NCBI GenBank assembly: GCA_032768795.1 | Contig: CP136490.1 | Span: forward strand, 124,001 to 188,000 | Direction of reading: 5' to 3' | DNA length: 64,000 nucleotides | From: Tremella fuciformis | Taxonomy: Eukaryota; Basidiomycota; Tremellomycetes; Tremellales; Tremellaceae | The notes under the pieces: generated by a model | Told to the model about the DNA's origin: nothing | Seen by the model: only the letters and a program-made list of their open reading frames with translations | Databases searched by the model: none | Shown: in pieces, positions 43,296-53,829 of the stretch | How the letters are laid out: each line of letters opens with the position of its first letter | Position numbering within the stretch: the stretch's first letter is position 1 | Made by a program: the position numbers and the translations under genes

Positions 43296-44851
43296 GTCAA
43301 CGATGGTACAAACAGAACAATAGCCTGTTGAAAACGTCCACTCTCACTGGTCGATATCTGCCTAATACTCGTACTGCATTCCGGGCCGAGTCACACGGTC
43401 CACCGGCATTACCGGCTCCGACTCCGGTTCCTGCGGTCATCGCCGCCGTCGCGTGGCAAGCTGGTGGTGGACCTTGGGGTGCCTGATGACGCCAGTGCCA
43501 CACTCGATGGGGTTTTGGTTTCGATCGATACCCCTTCTTGGTGGCAAACTACCTGACAGCACAAACATCCATGGGCCGTTGCGCTGGTCTAGACTCGAAG
43601 ATTGAGAGGGTGAATAGACAAGGTTAGGCGTACAGCCCATAGGTAGTCACTCCCAGATCCGGACTGGGGTTGTAGATGATCGCTCGATGCTATTGAGCGG
43701 ATGGAAGTGATGTGTCGGATAGCCAGACGTGACGCAAGCAACGCTACTCCCCGCTCTATCCCGTCCCTGTACCAGTCCCAACCGCGTCCCATGACATCTG
43801 CTCTGGTCTCGCATCTACCTCCGAGCGGAGTAGTTACCATAAGAAGGGTACCAACAGAAGAGAGACGAGAGAGAAGAGACGGGAGTATATCCCTGCCGCT
43901 GCGCCAGACGGGCATCCTTAACGCCCCGATGGCCCTCCTCGCCCGTCGATCGCGCGATCTCCCACTTCTTGACATCTCAATCTCTAAGAGTTCACCGCTG
44001 GGCAGGACGTGGCATGGAGAAGAGTAACGTTAGGGATCGCCGTCTTGCTCATGTCGCCTAAGCTACTGACGGATCCGGACGAGGAATGTTATAGCTTTGA
44101 AGATGGTCCGATGGTGGGCGACTGTTCGCCTGCGCCACCACACGGAGATCGACGCTGGGCATCGCCAGTACTTATAACACTACAAAGGCAATATGCATGG
44201 TTCAAAGTGATTCCAGCACTCGTGTATGCATGCATGTCCCGTCCTCCTGTACCCTGCCATGCATAGCTTGCGTGTAGTATGCCTATGCACAGCTACTACA
44301 CTGTATAGAAGATTGCGACACGTCAAGAGAGAACGCTGTCGTCATATTCGTTGCCCTCTTTTTTTCCTCCGATCCTCACCTCTCTCTCTATCTCGCTACA
44401 TCTCTATTGCATCTACCTCATCTCTCTGTAGCACATCCACATCCGCATGCTGGTCATGAGCTCAGCCGACACCTGCATCGCCAAACGAGCGATCACCCCA
44501 CAATCACCACCCACCACCACGTTGTAATCACCCCTCCTACGCCGAGTGGCAGACAGACAGGCGAGATCCGAGTCAAGTGCCCCGATCACGACCCCCCGAT
44601 CTCACTCGCCTCTACCTCACAGCCCCTTCTTTCGTCTCGCAACGCGCAACTATACCCCGGACGCGCTCTGCAGGACACACCATACTCGGCACCGCAGCGC
44701 AAACTCTGGATCGGGTGTCGATCTGCTCCCCGGCGTATCGCAACCACCAGGCGCAGTCTCTACCGAGGGAGATCGGACCTCGTCCTCCATCTCTCACCTC
44801 CTCTCTTGAAACATCTCTCGCGTCCATCGACTCGTCGACGTCTCGCTCGAC
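43296..44851. other. Long intergenic region with a CT-rich leader
   Basis: No gene was recognised in 1.55 kb between divergent genes. The last 500 bases before the next start are pyrimidine-rich, with a CCTCTCTCTCTATCTC-like stretch near 44385-44400. That is usual for fungal promoters and 5' leaders. Open frames in both directions overlap this low-complexity part and show no motif. Confidence 0.45.
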
Positions 44852-47730
44852 ATGTCCGACTCGCCCTCGCCCACCTCCCACGACCACGCCCTCCCACCGC
44901 CGTACCACTACCCACCCCCCGCCGCCGCCACCCGATCTCCCCCCTACCCCTCGCACGACCATCGCCGCCCGTCTTCCTCCGCCTCGCGACCGACGCTGGC
45001 GTCCAGCTCGCGATCCAACATTCCGACGTCGCCGTCAGACTCGCCGGATCCCTCGCTCGTCTCGACTGCTCCTTCCACCCCTGGCCCGTCCTTCGAGCGC
45101 TCGTGGCGACCCACGCCGAATATACCTACTCACATGCGTCGCCGGCATGGCCGCCGCATCTCACCCGCGACAGGCGAGGAAGAAGAGCAGAACCGCTGGC
45201 TCTCAGAGGACGAAGGCATCGGCGGATCGACGAGGCCCGTCACCGGCCGGCGGCGGCGGCGCAGCTCGCCATCGGTACCCAGTCCACCCTCCCGAGTCGA
45301 GCAACATCTCGATGGCACCGATGACTCGGGCGATGATGTGGGCGCTGGCGGTCCTCACCATCCCAAACATCCCATCGCCGACCGAGCCGTCCAGTCTTCT
45401 CGGACGCCCAAAGCCGGCTCGTCTTCCCCGCCTCGACCCCCTCAACGCCGCTCTCAGTCCTACACGCACGGTCCACCACCTCCCACACTGCCCACCCCCG
45501 ATCCCATCCACGCCACTGTCGGTGACGTGCCCGCCATCCAACATCTCGTACAGCGATCGCCCACCTCCGTCTTCCCCCACCTTCCCAAAGGGGTCGATCG
45601 ATCGTCGATCGACTCAGATGTTTCGGCTGGTGTCAAAGATATCGATCTGAATCGGCCCGGTCCATCCGTCTCGGCACGTCTGGGCGATGGCGATGGCGAG
45701 GAAGACGAGCATGCCGTCTTGCAGCAGCGTCGGGATCTCGTCGGGCGTCTAAAGCGTATCCTTTCTTGGTGCGTTTTCACTCTTTTCCTACTGCGGTATC
45801 AAACTTACATATAGCCCCTTCTGCCCGCCAGTCGATGGGAAACAGCCACCGCTGCACCATCCACTCACTCTTCCTTGCGGACATACCATCTCGGCCCAGC
45901 ATGTCCATATCCCCTCCCCGCCGCCGCTCATGCCTGCTTCGACGTCCCCGCACGATATCCACGCCGCCCAGCAAAAGCAGAACCAGCAGCGTCTCGCTCT
46001 CTGGGCAGGCGTCATGTGTCCCATACCCACCTGCAAGCGCTACTCGCCAGGCGCAGTCATAGGCTCGGCCCTCCTCTCGACTCACCCGATGGAGATCGAC
46101 CTCGAGCCGCCCTCGGCCGTCTCGTCTGGCGCGCAACGCGGCGAGATGCTTGCGAGCGGTGTCACATACTACCCACCTCCGCCTCTCCCTGATCCGCCCG
46201 CTTACTCGCCCGAGCCTGCACCCGATGAAGTGACGTCGCCTCTGCTGGATATCTCGATCGATAAGATTCTTCACCTTGTCGACCGAGAGATCGCATCGCT
46301 GCATGAGATGGCCACTACGGAATCGAAACGCCTTTCGCAGCTCGCGTCTCGTATGGGACTCGGCATCAACACTGACATGCTCCCTCCCTCGTCGTCGATC
46401 TCGCGATCTGCGTCGAAACGCCGGCGGCAATCTCTGCGGGAGAAAACGCCAGATGCGTGGCCGTTCCAGCGAGAGCTGTCCGGTGTCCTCGAGTGCGATG
46501 TTTGCGCCATGCTGCTCTACGAACCGGTCACCACGCCTTGCCAACATGTACGTCACTCTCATAACACTAGTCGTGCTGACTTGTAGTCGTTCTGCTCGAA
46601 ATGCCTCAGCCGGTCACTTGACCATTCGTCCCGCTGCCCAGTTTGCCGACAAGATCTGCCGTCTTTTGCATTCTTCCAGGACCATTCAGTCAACAAGGTC
46701 CTCTTGACCATCATCCGTACCGTCTTCCCTGCCGAGTATGCCGATCGGCACGCCGCAATCGAGCGCGACGAGCGCGACTCACGTCTCGATACACCGATTT
46801 TTGTCTGCACGCTCGCCTTCCCTGGCATGCCCACCATCTTGCACGTATTCGAGCCGCGCTACCGACTCATGATTCGCAGATGTATAGAGTCGTCTTCGCC
46901 GCGATTCGGCATGGTCCTTCCTTCTCGTGGCGGCGGTGCGACGGCCGGGGTCATGGAGTACGGCACGATGTTGGAGATTCAGAGTGTGCAGATGTTGCCG
47001 GATGGCAGGAGCATGGTGGAGACGGTCGGCACGCAGAGGTTCAAGTTGCTTGAGAAGGGAAATTTGGACGGCTACACTGTCGGCAGGATCGAGATGTGAG
47101 CAGCTAGCGGATTCGTGATCGGAGCTGACTGGTAGTATCGATGACGTGCCGCCCGAAGAGGACGCCCGTCTTTACCAACTGGCCGTGGCCTCTGCCTCTC
47201 AAGGCCAGTCGGTGGGGACGCCAGACATGTCCACCATGGGCCATGCGGGCTTCACGATGCCGCAAGGCTCGCTAAGCGGTCCAGGCGGTATGGGCACGGG
47301 CGTCGCCGTTCCACCTCCTCCATCTCACCCGTCGGCTGGGCAGCCGCCCACTGCCGCCCTTCCCACTGCGTCCATCCCGCCCGCCAATCCCGAAGGTCAA
47401 GTGGAGAAGACGACAGAAGAGTACATGGCCATCTGCCGCTCGTTCATCGACCAACTGCGCTCCGGCTCTGCGCCCTGGCTCCTCCAGCGCCTCAACCACA
47501 CGTACGGCTCGATGCCCGACGACCCGTCCGAGTTCAGCTACTGGATGGCGCTGGTCATGCCCATCGACGAGTATGAAAAGGCGCGTCTGCTCCCCATTCG
47601 TAGTCCGCGCTTGCGGCTCAAGCTCATTGTGCACTGGGTCGAGAGCCTACGCAGCAGCTGGTGGTCAGTGCCGTTTTATAGGATTGTAGGGAGGGGCGGG
47701 CGCTGATTCCACAGGTTCTCGAGCGGGTGA
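44852..47730 (+). CDS. RING-RING-LON protein, CrgA/LONRF-like E3 ubiquitin ligase
   Basis: Exons 44852-45768, 45815-46547, 46587-47095, 47136-47663 and 47715-47730 give 900 residues. The first 305 are low-complexity Pro/Ser/Arg. The first RING begins at C306 (CPFC, created by the first splice) with LTLPCGHTIS and MCPIPTC. The second reads ECDVCAMLLYEP, TPCQHSFCSKCLSRS and RCPVC. A LON substrate-binding domain follows (IFVCTLAFPGMPTILHVFEPRYR) and then a Pro/Gly-rich loop. The last exon gives WWFSSG. The same order occurs in LONRF proteins and in Mucor CrgA, a repressor of carotenoid formation and light response. E3 ligase activity is inferred from the RINGs. Without the last intron the protein would end in a short basic tail instead. 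Confidence 0.85.
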
Positions 47731-47953
47731 GCGAACTGGTGTGCAGTGAGGGCAGTGCTGATAACAGGTGTGTGGTGGGGTAGCCCAGCGCAGCGCCGAT
47801 AGGCGCCAGTCTGAGGATGGAGGGGGGATCATGTGTAGCATATGACAGGTCTGGTTTGGGCTTGGGACGGTGATGGTGATGATTCATGAGGAGAGGTCTG
47901 TAGCTAGGTAGCATCATGCGCATGGTACGAGTACACGTTTACACTGTTCAAGG

Positions 47954-48713
47954 TTATTTGGGTCTCCCGCCGCCGCCCTGGCCACCGGGAGGAGCTGGGT
48001 CGCCCAGCTGAGACAGGGCAAATACGGCGAGGCCGGCTATTGGCAGCCAGTATTTCTGCAAGAAAGACTTTTCAGGAGGAGGCGCGACGGGCTGCCCGGT
48101 CGAGTCGGTGTTGATTGGCCCGGCGAGCTGTGGAGATTTGAGAAGCACAGGGGAGGTGGTGCGTATTTGGATGTTTGTTGGGTATTGCGCTGAGGATGGA
48201 GGGGAAGGGGAAGGGGGACAGCTGCCGTTGGATGGAGTGGACGGGATGATCAGGGAGAGGGAGATGGGTGTGCCGTGTGATGAGAGGTGGATGTTCACCT
48301 GGGGTGTGTGCGAGTGGAAGAGGTAGCACTAGGAGTAAGTGCCACGATCAGAACCAGAGCTGGAAGAGGGGTAAGGTGGAGAGATGAAAGGGGTCGCAGG
48401 GACTTACGGCTTTGGTGGATGTTTCCAGGTTCACGCCATCGCCTGACAGCTGGAGGTAGTACCGCTCCCCCTCCCCTTCTCCTCCTCCTCTTGTCAGCTC
48501 GCGGACCTGTACTTGACTCTCTGGCTCGAGGTCGATGTGGGTCGAGTGGGATGAGAGGGAGAGGGGCAGGGTGAACGTCGAGAAGGTGTGATAGGCCGCT
48601 GCGCTGGAGAAGCGGTGTGAGAGGGTGTAGGTCGGGTCGGGTGTAGCAGATCCTATCACCGTGCAGAGGAGGCTGAGGAGGCCCCACCCTCTCAGACCAG
48701 CAGCGAGCTTCAT
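47954..48713 (-). CDS. EMC10: ER membrane protein complex subunit 10 homologue, with apparent frameshift
   Basis: A signal peptide (MKLAAGLRGWGLLSLLCTV) and luminal part in exon 48713-48408 are followed by an 81-nt intron. Downstream, TKACYLFHSHTP continues the family pattern, but VNIHLSSHGTPISLSLIIP and the C-terminus EKSFLQKYWLPIAGLAVFA, then GGQGGGG, lie in another frame. The end is unmistakably EMC10: a KSF-KYW motif before the single membrane helix and a Gly-rich cytosolic tail. The shift falls within 48298-48310, between HTP and VNIHL. A cryptic intron from 48298 to a CAG near 48190 would restore the frame but delete a conserved beta-rich block. The protein would otherwise be about 227 residues, like its relatives. 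EMC inserts membrane proteins at the ER. Confidence 0.72.
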
Positions 48714-48909
48714 GGTGCTGCGAGGAGACGAGACCAGACAAGTCGAGATACAACCTCAACGACCATCTCGGATCGAGTGCCTTCCCGATCACGTGCATCT
48801 TCTCTTCTCTTCTTTTCTAGGTCTTCTGTCTACGGCTTCTTGTCCATGATTATATATACTTTTCGGCCACTACAATTCCACAGCCTTTCTGTCAGATGAA
48901 GTGATGAGG

Positions 48910-51900
48910 TCAAGCAATCGACTCGGCTGCGCGTCAGTGTCAGCCTAAAGTGTGGAGGAGGGGAGGCTCACTGTCGTTGTACGGGTTGAGCGGGTCGTAC
49001 GGGTACTTGCGCGTCGCCACGTCCCCCGCGTACGTCCACGGGTCCCACGCCGTCTGCGCCAGGTCCAGCGTCCCCACGTCGGACTGCGAGCCGAACGTGT
49101 TCACTTCCGTGACGTTGTCGGCGCTGTACACGATGCGGATCATTTGCGTCGAGGCGCGGGACGGGTTGTCGAGCAGGTAGTTGTGCGGCGTGATGACCAT
49201 TCCGCTTTGGGCGGTGGTGAATACGGTCTGCAGCGTCAGCGAGCGAAGCGAGCGTCTTCCTCCTTCCCCCGACCGCCTCTGCCTCTCGCTTTCTTCTGTG
49301 GTGTTGTGGTATGTGAGAGGGTCGGGAGACTCACGTTCGGCAGGTCGCCCGTGTGTGGCACATGGTGCATCCCCAGATTAAAATACACCACCAGGTCCTC
49401 CTGCACCGTCGACTCGCCGTTCAGGAAATCCCCAAAGTCCACCAGGGGGTTGGCGGGGTCGTACGTGTTCCACGCGCTGACGGATTTGAGCTCGTCGTCG
49501 GACTGGCGCAAGACGTAGTAGGCGTCGGTGGCGAAGTCTGCGGGTGGGTCGCGTCAGCGAGCCGCCCCTTTTCCAGAAAGCAATGAAGGCATGAAGGCGA
49601 CTGACTGGCCGAGTCGAGCAGCACGCTCGAGTTCTGGATGGTGAGGTGCATGCCCGCCCCTTTGGACGGCATCAGCCTGTACCCCCGCTCTTCGCCCCAC
49701 GCGTTGGGCTCGTCCTTGTTGACGATCAGCACCATCTCCTGGGCGTTGGCGGACCAGCGCTGGGGTCAGCAAACCCATCCTTGACACTCCCATTATCGTA
49801 TAGGGAACGGGCCCAAGCTGCGCTTGGGCACTCACCATACCCCCCTCCACCTCGACATCCTCTTTCGCCAACTTCATCGTATTCACCGGATTCGGGCTCC
49901 ACGGATACTGCTCCGTGCTCTGCACGACCGTGTGCTTGACCATCGTGTTCGCCGTGCCGAGAATATCAAAGTCGGCCTTGAAATTGAGCACGTGGTCGTG
50001 CAGGCTGCCCGAGAGGCCCGACTGGATCTGGTACCCGTACTCGGTGTTGTTGGCGTAGTACGCCGACTGGATGTACCCGGACGCACGCACGGTCGTCTCG
50101 ATGGTGCCGTCGAGGCTAAAAATGAAACTGAACTCGTAGTCGTAGTTGCCCACTGTGGATACCGAACGCACGGTGAGCGCTGGGTTCTGGGATGAGCTAT
50201 GCACGAGAAGGAATGGATGGTTGGAAGAAGGAGGAGGGGGAAATTACCGGAAATGGACGAAAGCGGAGTGGCAAGTGGAGGTGGGGTGAGGCGGGGGGAT
50301 TCCGGGGAGGTGGAGGGGGGGGGGGGGGGGGGGGTGGAGACGTACTTTCGTGGCAGAGATATACTCGTCCGACGAGTGCCGCTGCATCAAATAATTCTGG
50401 TCCGCCTCGAACACCGCGATCCCGCATCGGTGCGTCTTGCTCACTTCCGCCGCGTGGAACGTCGAGTTGATGCAGTACGCATAGTCGGGAATGTCAAAGC
50501 CGGGCAGCATCGAGAATGCGTACAGCCCGAACCCGTAGAACGAGTCGAGGTACGCCGTGAACGACTGGATCGGGTCCGCGCCTGCGTAGTGCGCGATGGC
50601 TTCGTCCAGCCCGAGCTCGTAGAGGATGCGCTCGCCTTTGTATTTGATGTCGTAGAAGCGCAGGCCGGTGTCGCGGGTGAAGCTGCGCGTCAGCGAGCCA
50701 GCCCCTCCTCTCCCTCTCCTCCCCCCCCCCCCGCCCCCCTCTCCCGCCCCATCTTTCTCCTTCTTCTCCCTGGTTCTTCTCCTGATCGGAGAAGTCTTCT
50801 CCTGACGGAGAAGAGAAGAACCCACGTCAGGTAAAAGCTAAAGTCCATCCACTCGATATAATCCTCCGCATCGTCCACCTTGAACCGGTTGCCCGCCGGC
50901 TGCACATTCTGCGGCGGCGGCAGCGTCTCGAGCGGCAGCTCGGCCCCGTACTGGTCCGTCTTGACCCACTGCGCGTCCTGCGGCACCGGCGAGTTCGGTG
51001 TCGCCCGTACGAACCCGCTCGAGTTGTACGCCGCCGCGAACGCGTCGGCCGAGTCGTAGTACACCCCGGCGTACAGGATCCCCATGAGCGACCACGCGGA
51101 CGGGTCGCGCCCCGTAAAGTCGAACTTGAGGAACACGCCCTGCGGGAAGAGCGTCGAGGCGTCGAATGTGAAGGACGCGTTGGCCGTTGTTGTCTCGGCC
51201 GGGTAGAGCCATAGCACGTTCCAGTTGACGTGCTTGACCGAGCCGTCCGCTTGGGTCTCTTGGTAGTCGGGGCCGTACCAGTACCCTGCGTCGGCCTGCT
51301 CCTGCGTGTCTAAGTATCAGCTTGCTAATCTAGCTCTATGATTAGTGGAGGACGTGCAGTTGCCCAGGTCCATGAGAATGTCCGACATGTTGGCCGCGGT
51401 CTCGGCGACAAAGTCGCTGCGCGTCAGCGACAAAAGGCGCTGCGCGTCGCGTACTCACTACGTCTCGTCCGTCATGTACACCCGGATCTTCGCATCCTCC
51501 GTCCGCGTATGGCTCGTATCCGGATAATACCCCGTGTTGCCCTCGGTCGTCGGCAACGGGCCGACCACATACTGCTGGACGTACGGCTCGTCCGTCGCGC
51601 CGTACATGATGGACACCTGCGCCCAGCGCTCCGGGCGGGTACCGTTGCCGTCCAGGAATGCCGCGACGTCCTTCTTCGCAGGCGGCAGCACGTCCACCAC
51701 GAGGATGTAGTTGTCCCAGTACCCCGCGTCGGCCGCGGCGGTGAGGTTCAACGCGGTCTGGTTGTGCAGGTACGAGATGACGTCGGCCGCCTCGTCGTTG
51801 CTGAAGAAGTGCCACAGGTTCGGCGACGGCGCCGATGTCGTAGTGACGTTGCTCGTGGATGTGGTTACGGCCACGCCGTCGCGCTTCCCTGGGTGGCCGA

Positions 51901-52006
51901 AGCCGGTGGGCTTGACCCACGGTGCTTTGGGCGCGGGGCGCGCGGTGACGAGGGCGAGCAGGCCGCTGCTGGCCACCGCGGCGAGCGAGGCGAGTGTCCA
52001 CCGCAT
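48910..52006 (-). CDS. Copper amine oxidase (primary amine oxidase), secreted form
   Basis: Nine exons: 52006-51459, 51416-51364, 51309-50826, 50682-50346, 50186-49836, 49759-49606, 49537-49335, 49227-48972 and 48926-48910, giving 800 residues. A signal peptide is present at the start (LASLAAVASSGLLALVTARP). Catalytic parts are AYLDSFYGFG with the Asp base, TVGNYDYEF with Tyr489 that becomes topaquinone, HDH (H537, H539) and a late copper His in GMHHVPHTGDLPN (probably H701). Several N-x-S/T sites are seen. The enzyme oxidises primary amines to aldehyde, ammonia and hydrogen peroxide using oxygen. The second junction needs a GC donor (GCAACT at 51363), which alone gives an unbroken frame. Two introns carry homopolymer tracts. 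The last exon gives TESIA. Confidence 0.88.
50315..50334. repeat. G20 homopolymer in intron 4 of the amine oxidase gene
   Basis: Twenty consecutive G (C on the coding strand) lie in the 159-nt intron 50345-50187. The tract has quadruplex potential and is a hotspot for length change and sequencing error. Confidence 0.9.
50721..50739. repeat. C12-G-C6 tract in intron 3 of the amine oxidase gene
   Basis: Twelve C, one G and six C on the plus strand lie in the 143-nt intron 50825-50683. The flanks are strongly pyrimidine-biased on that strand. Confidence 0.9.
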
Positions 52007-53829
52007 CGCTACTGCACTTTCGCCTATGAGTGTCTACTGGGGGGAGGGGTGACGCCAAAGGACGCAGCTGGTCTTATATGCCGCATCAGAGTCCTTGACT
52101 CGGCCATCTCCCAGCTCCTTCCCGCACGCCCTCGCTCTCAACGACCATTGGTCGCTCATTTGCCGAGATCGTGGGCGATTCTGGGGTGATCACTCCTCAC
52201 GGACCGGAAGCTTCTTCCCGTGTGGGGCACTGCGATCTCTCTGTGTGGCTGGCTGCAGGAGGACAGAAGCAGCTGCAGAGGGGTGTGGAATCTCTTATCT
52301 ACCTCGGTCAACTGCCACCAGGCTAAGACTGGTGCTAGCTCGGCCAAAGTGCCACAGCTGCGCCGCCATGCCACGCCAAGACTTTTACATTGCCGGAACC
52401 CTGAATTCCTCATGTCCATCTGCTCTCGATCCAGCAGGAGAGGGACAGCGCAGCTTCCCGTCGCAGTGGTGGTGTCTTGGTACCTGTCTCTCACTGACTT
52501 CGTCCGATCCTCCCGGACATGCACCGGCTGTCGGAATACGTCTCCTCGCTTGACACACAGAGATAAGAACACGAGGCGGGTGGGTGGGCAAGAGTTGTGG
52601 TCCGTATCGCTAATACCCCCGTTTATCCGCCAACAGATTACGCCTACTACCTATGACTTGCACAGCGTCACTCGGCGCCATCCGAACAATGATAGCGACG
52701 ACGAACATGATGATGACGACGAGGCAATGTACGGTGAAGCGAAAGGATGCCGTCGTGACGATCTCTCCTGCTCTCTACACAGCAACCAAGGCACGAGGCA
52801 GCAGGGAGGGATCGGAGGCATTTGGTCTAGATATGTGCGGGGCGCCTCGACTCGACTGCTCAACTCACCAAGTGGGCGGTCGTCGCTGCCGACTGGTGTT
52901 CGGCACACTCCTGCCGACGCCCAGCTGCGCCCTCGAGTGATACATGCTGACACGCTGATACCTTGGAGTAGACTGACACAGAGTCAAAGGGATGGTGGGG
53001 CGCTGATTGATAGCTGCCCTACCGTTGATTGATTTGATGGCAGACGCTGATCACAGGGTCTAAAGGACCCAAAGGTGTTTCGGGAATGAGGGGACGATCG
53101 AAAGGGCGTAGCGCAAAGGATAGGTGTGTGTGCACGGATCTCAGGGCAAAGGATGGGCTGATCGGCACACGACGCACACTGCTGACGCCCTCGACCGCTG
53201 CTGTGCCAAATGGGCGATGATGATTGCAGATCCCACCAAGGCAATGAGGGACGAGGGCGGGCTTGGGACCATAACCGGAACACCTCGCACTTGACGACAT
53301 GCAGCACAACAGAAGCAACACTCGGCGTCGGTCTCGGCCTCGTGGCGTCTCGGCCCCCTTGCTCGTCCACTCGAGGCTAAAGCATCCCCTCAGTTCTTGC
53401 CGTGGACCGGGTGTTGTGTTGTCTTGTCTGCACTGCATGACTCGCCGTTCGCCCCGCCGTCGTCGTCAAAGCCAGTTCGGGTACCACAGTCTCGGATCCT
53501 CTGTCATCATCCCGTCCTTGTTCCTCGCTTCTCTGTCTCTTCCTTTGCCTTTCTCCCGAGCTGATCTCTGATCTCTGATTCAATTCCATCCATCACATTC
53601 CATCAACACAACGCTCCTCGCTCCACCGTCAGTCAGCTGCCGACGCTCGCAGACACATCAAGCGAGCCCAGTCCACCCTTGTCTCACCTCGTTCTCGCCC
53701 GACATACTACTATCACCAGACACGCGTACCCTTCCGCCCATCTTACTCTTCACTGTCTTGCCTCGCTACCCCTGCAGCTGCAACTCGTCACCGAACGACA
53801 TGCGCTGATCCGCTGTCACAGGCGTAGGC
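52007..53829. other. Long intergenic region between amine oxidase and forkhead genes
   Basis: No gene was recognised in 1.8 kb. Open frames near 52220-53032 overlap on both strands and have no motif. The part before the forkhead gene (about 53500-53620) is rich in TCTCT and in CATCACA-like repeats, which suits a promoter or 5' leader. Confidence 0.45.

Noticed and set aside
52220..53032. Overlapping open frames on both strands between amine oxidase and forkhead genes
   Set aside because: They have mixed low-complexity composition with no motif or splice pattern; treated as promoter DNA.
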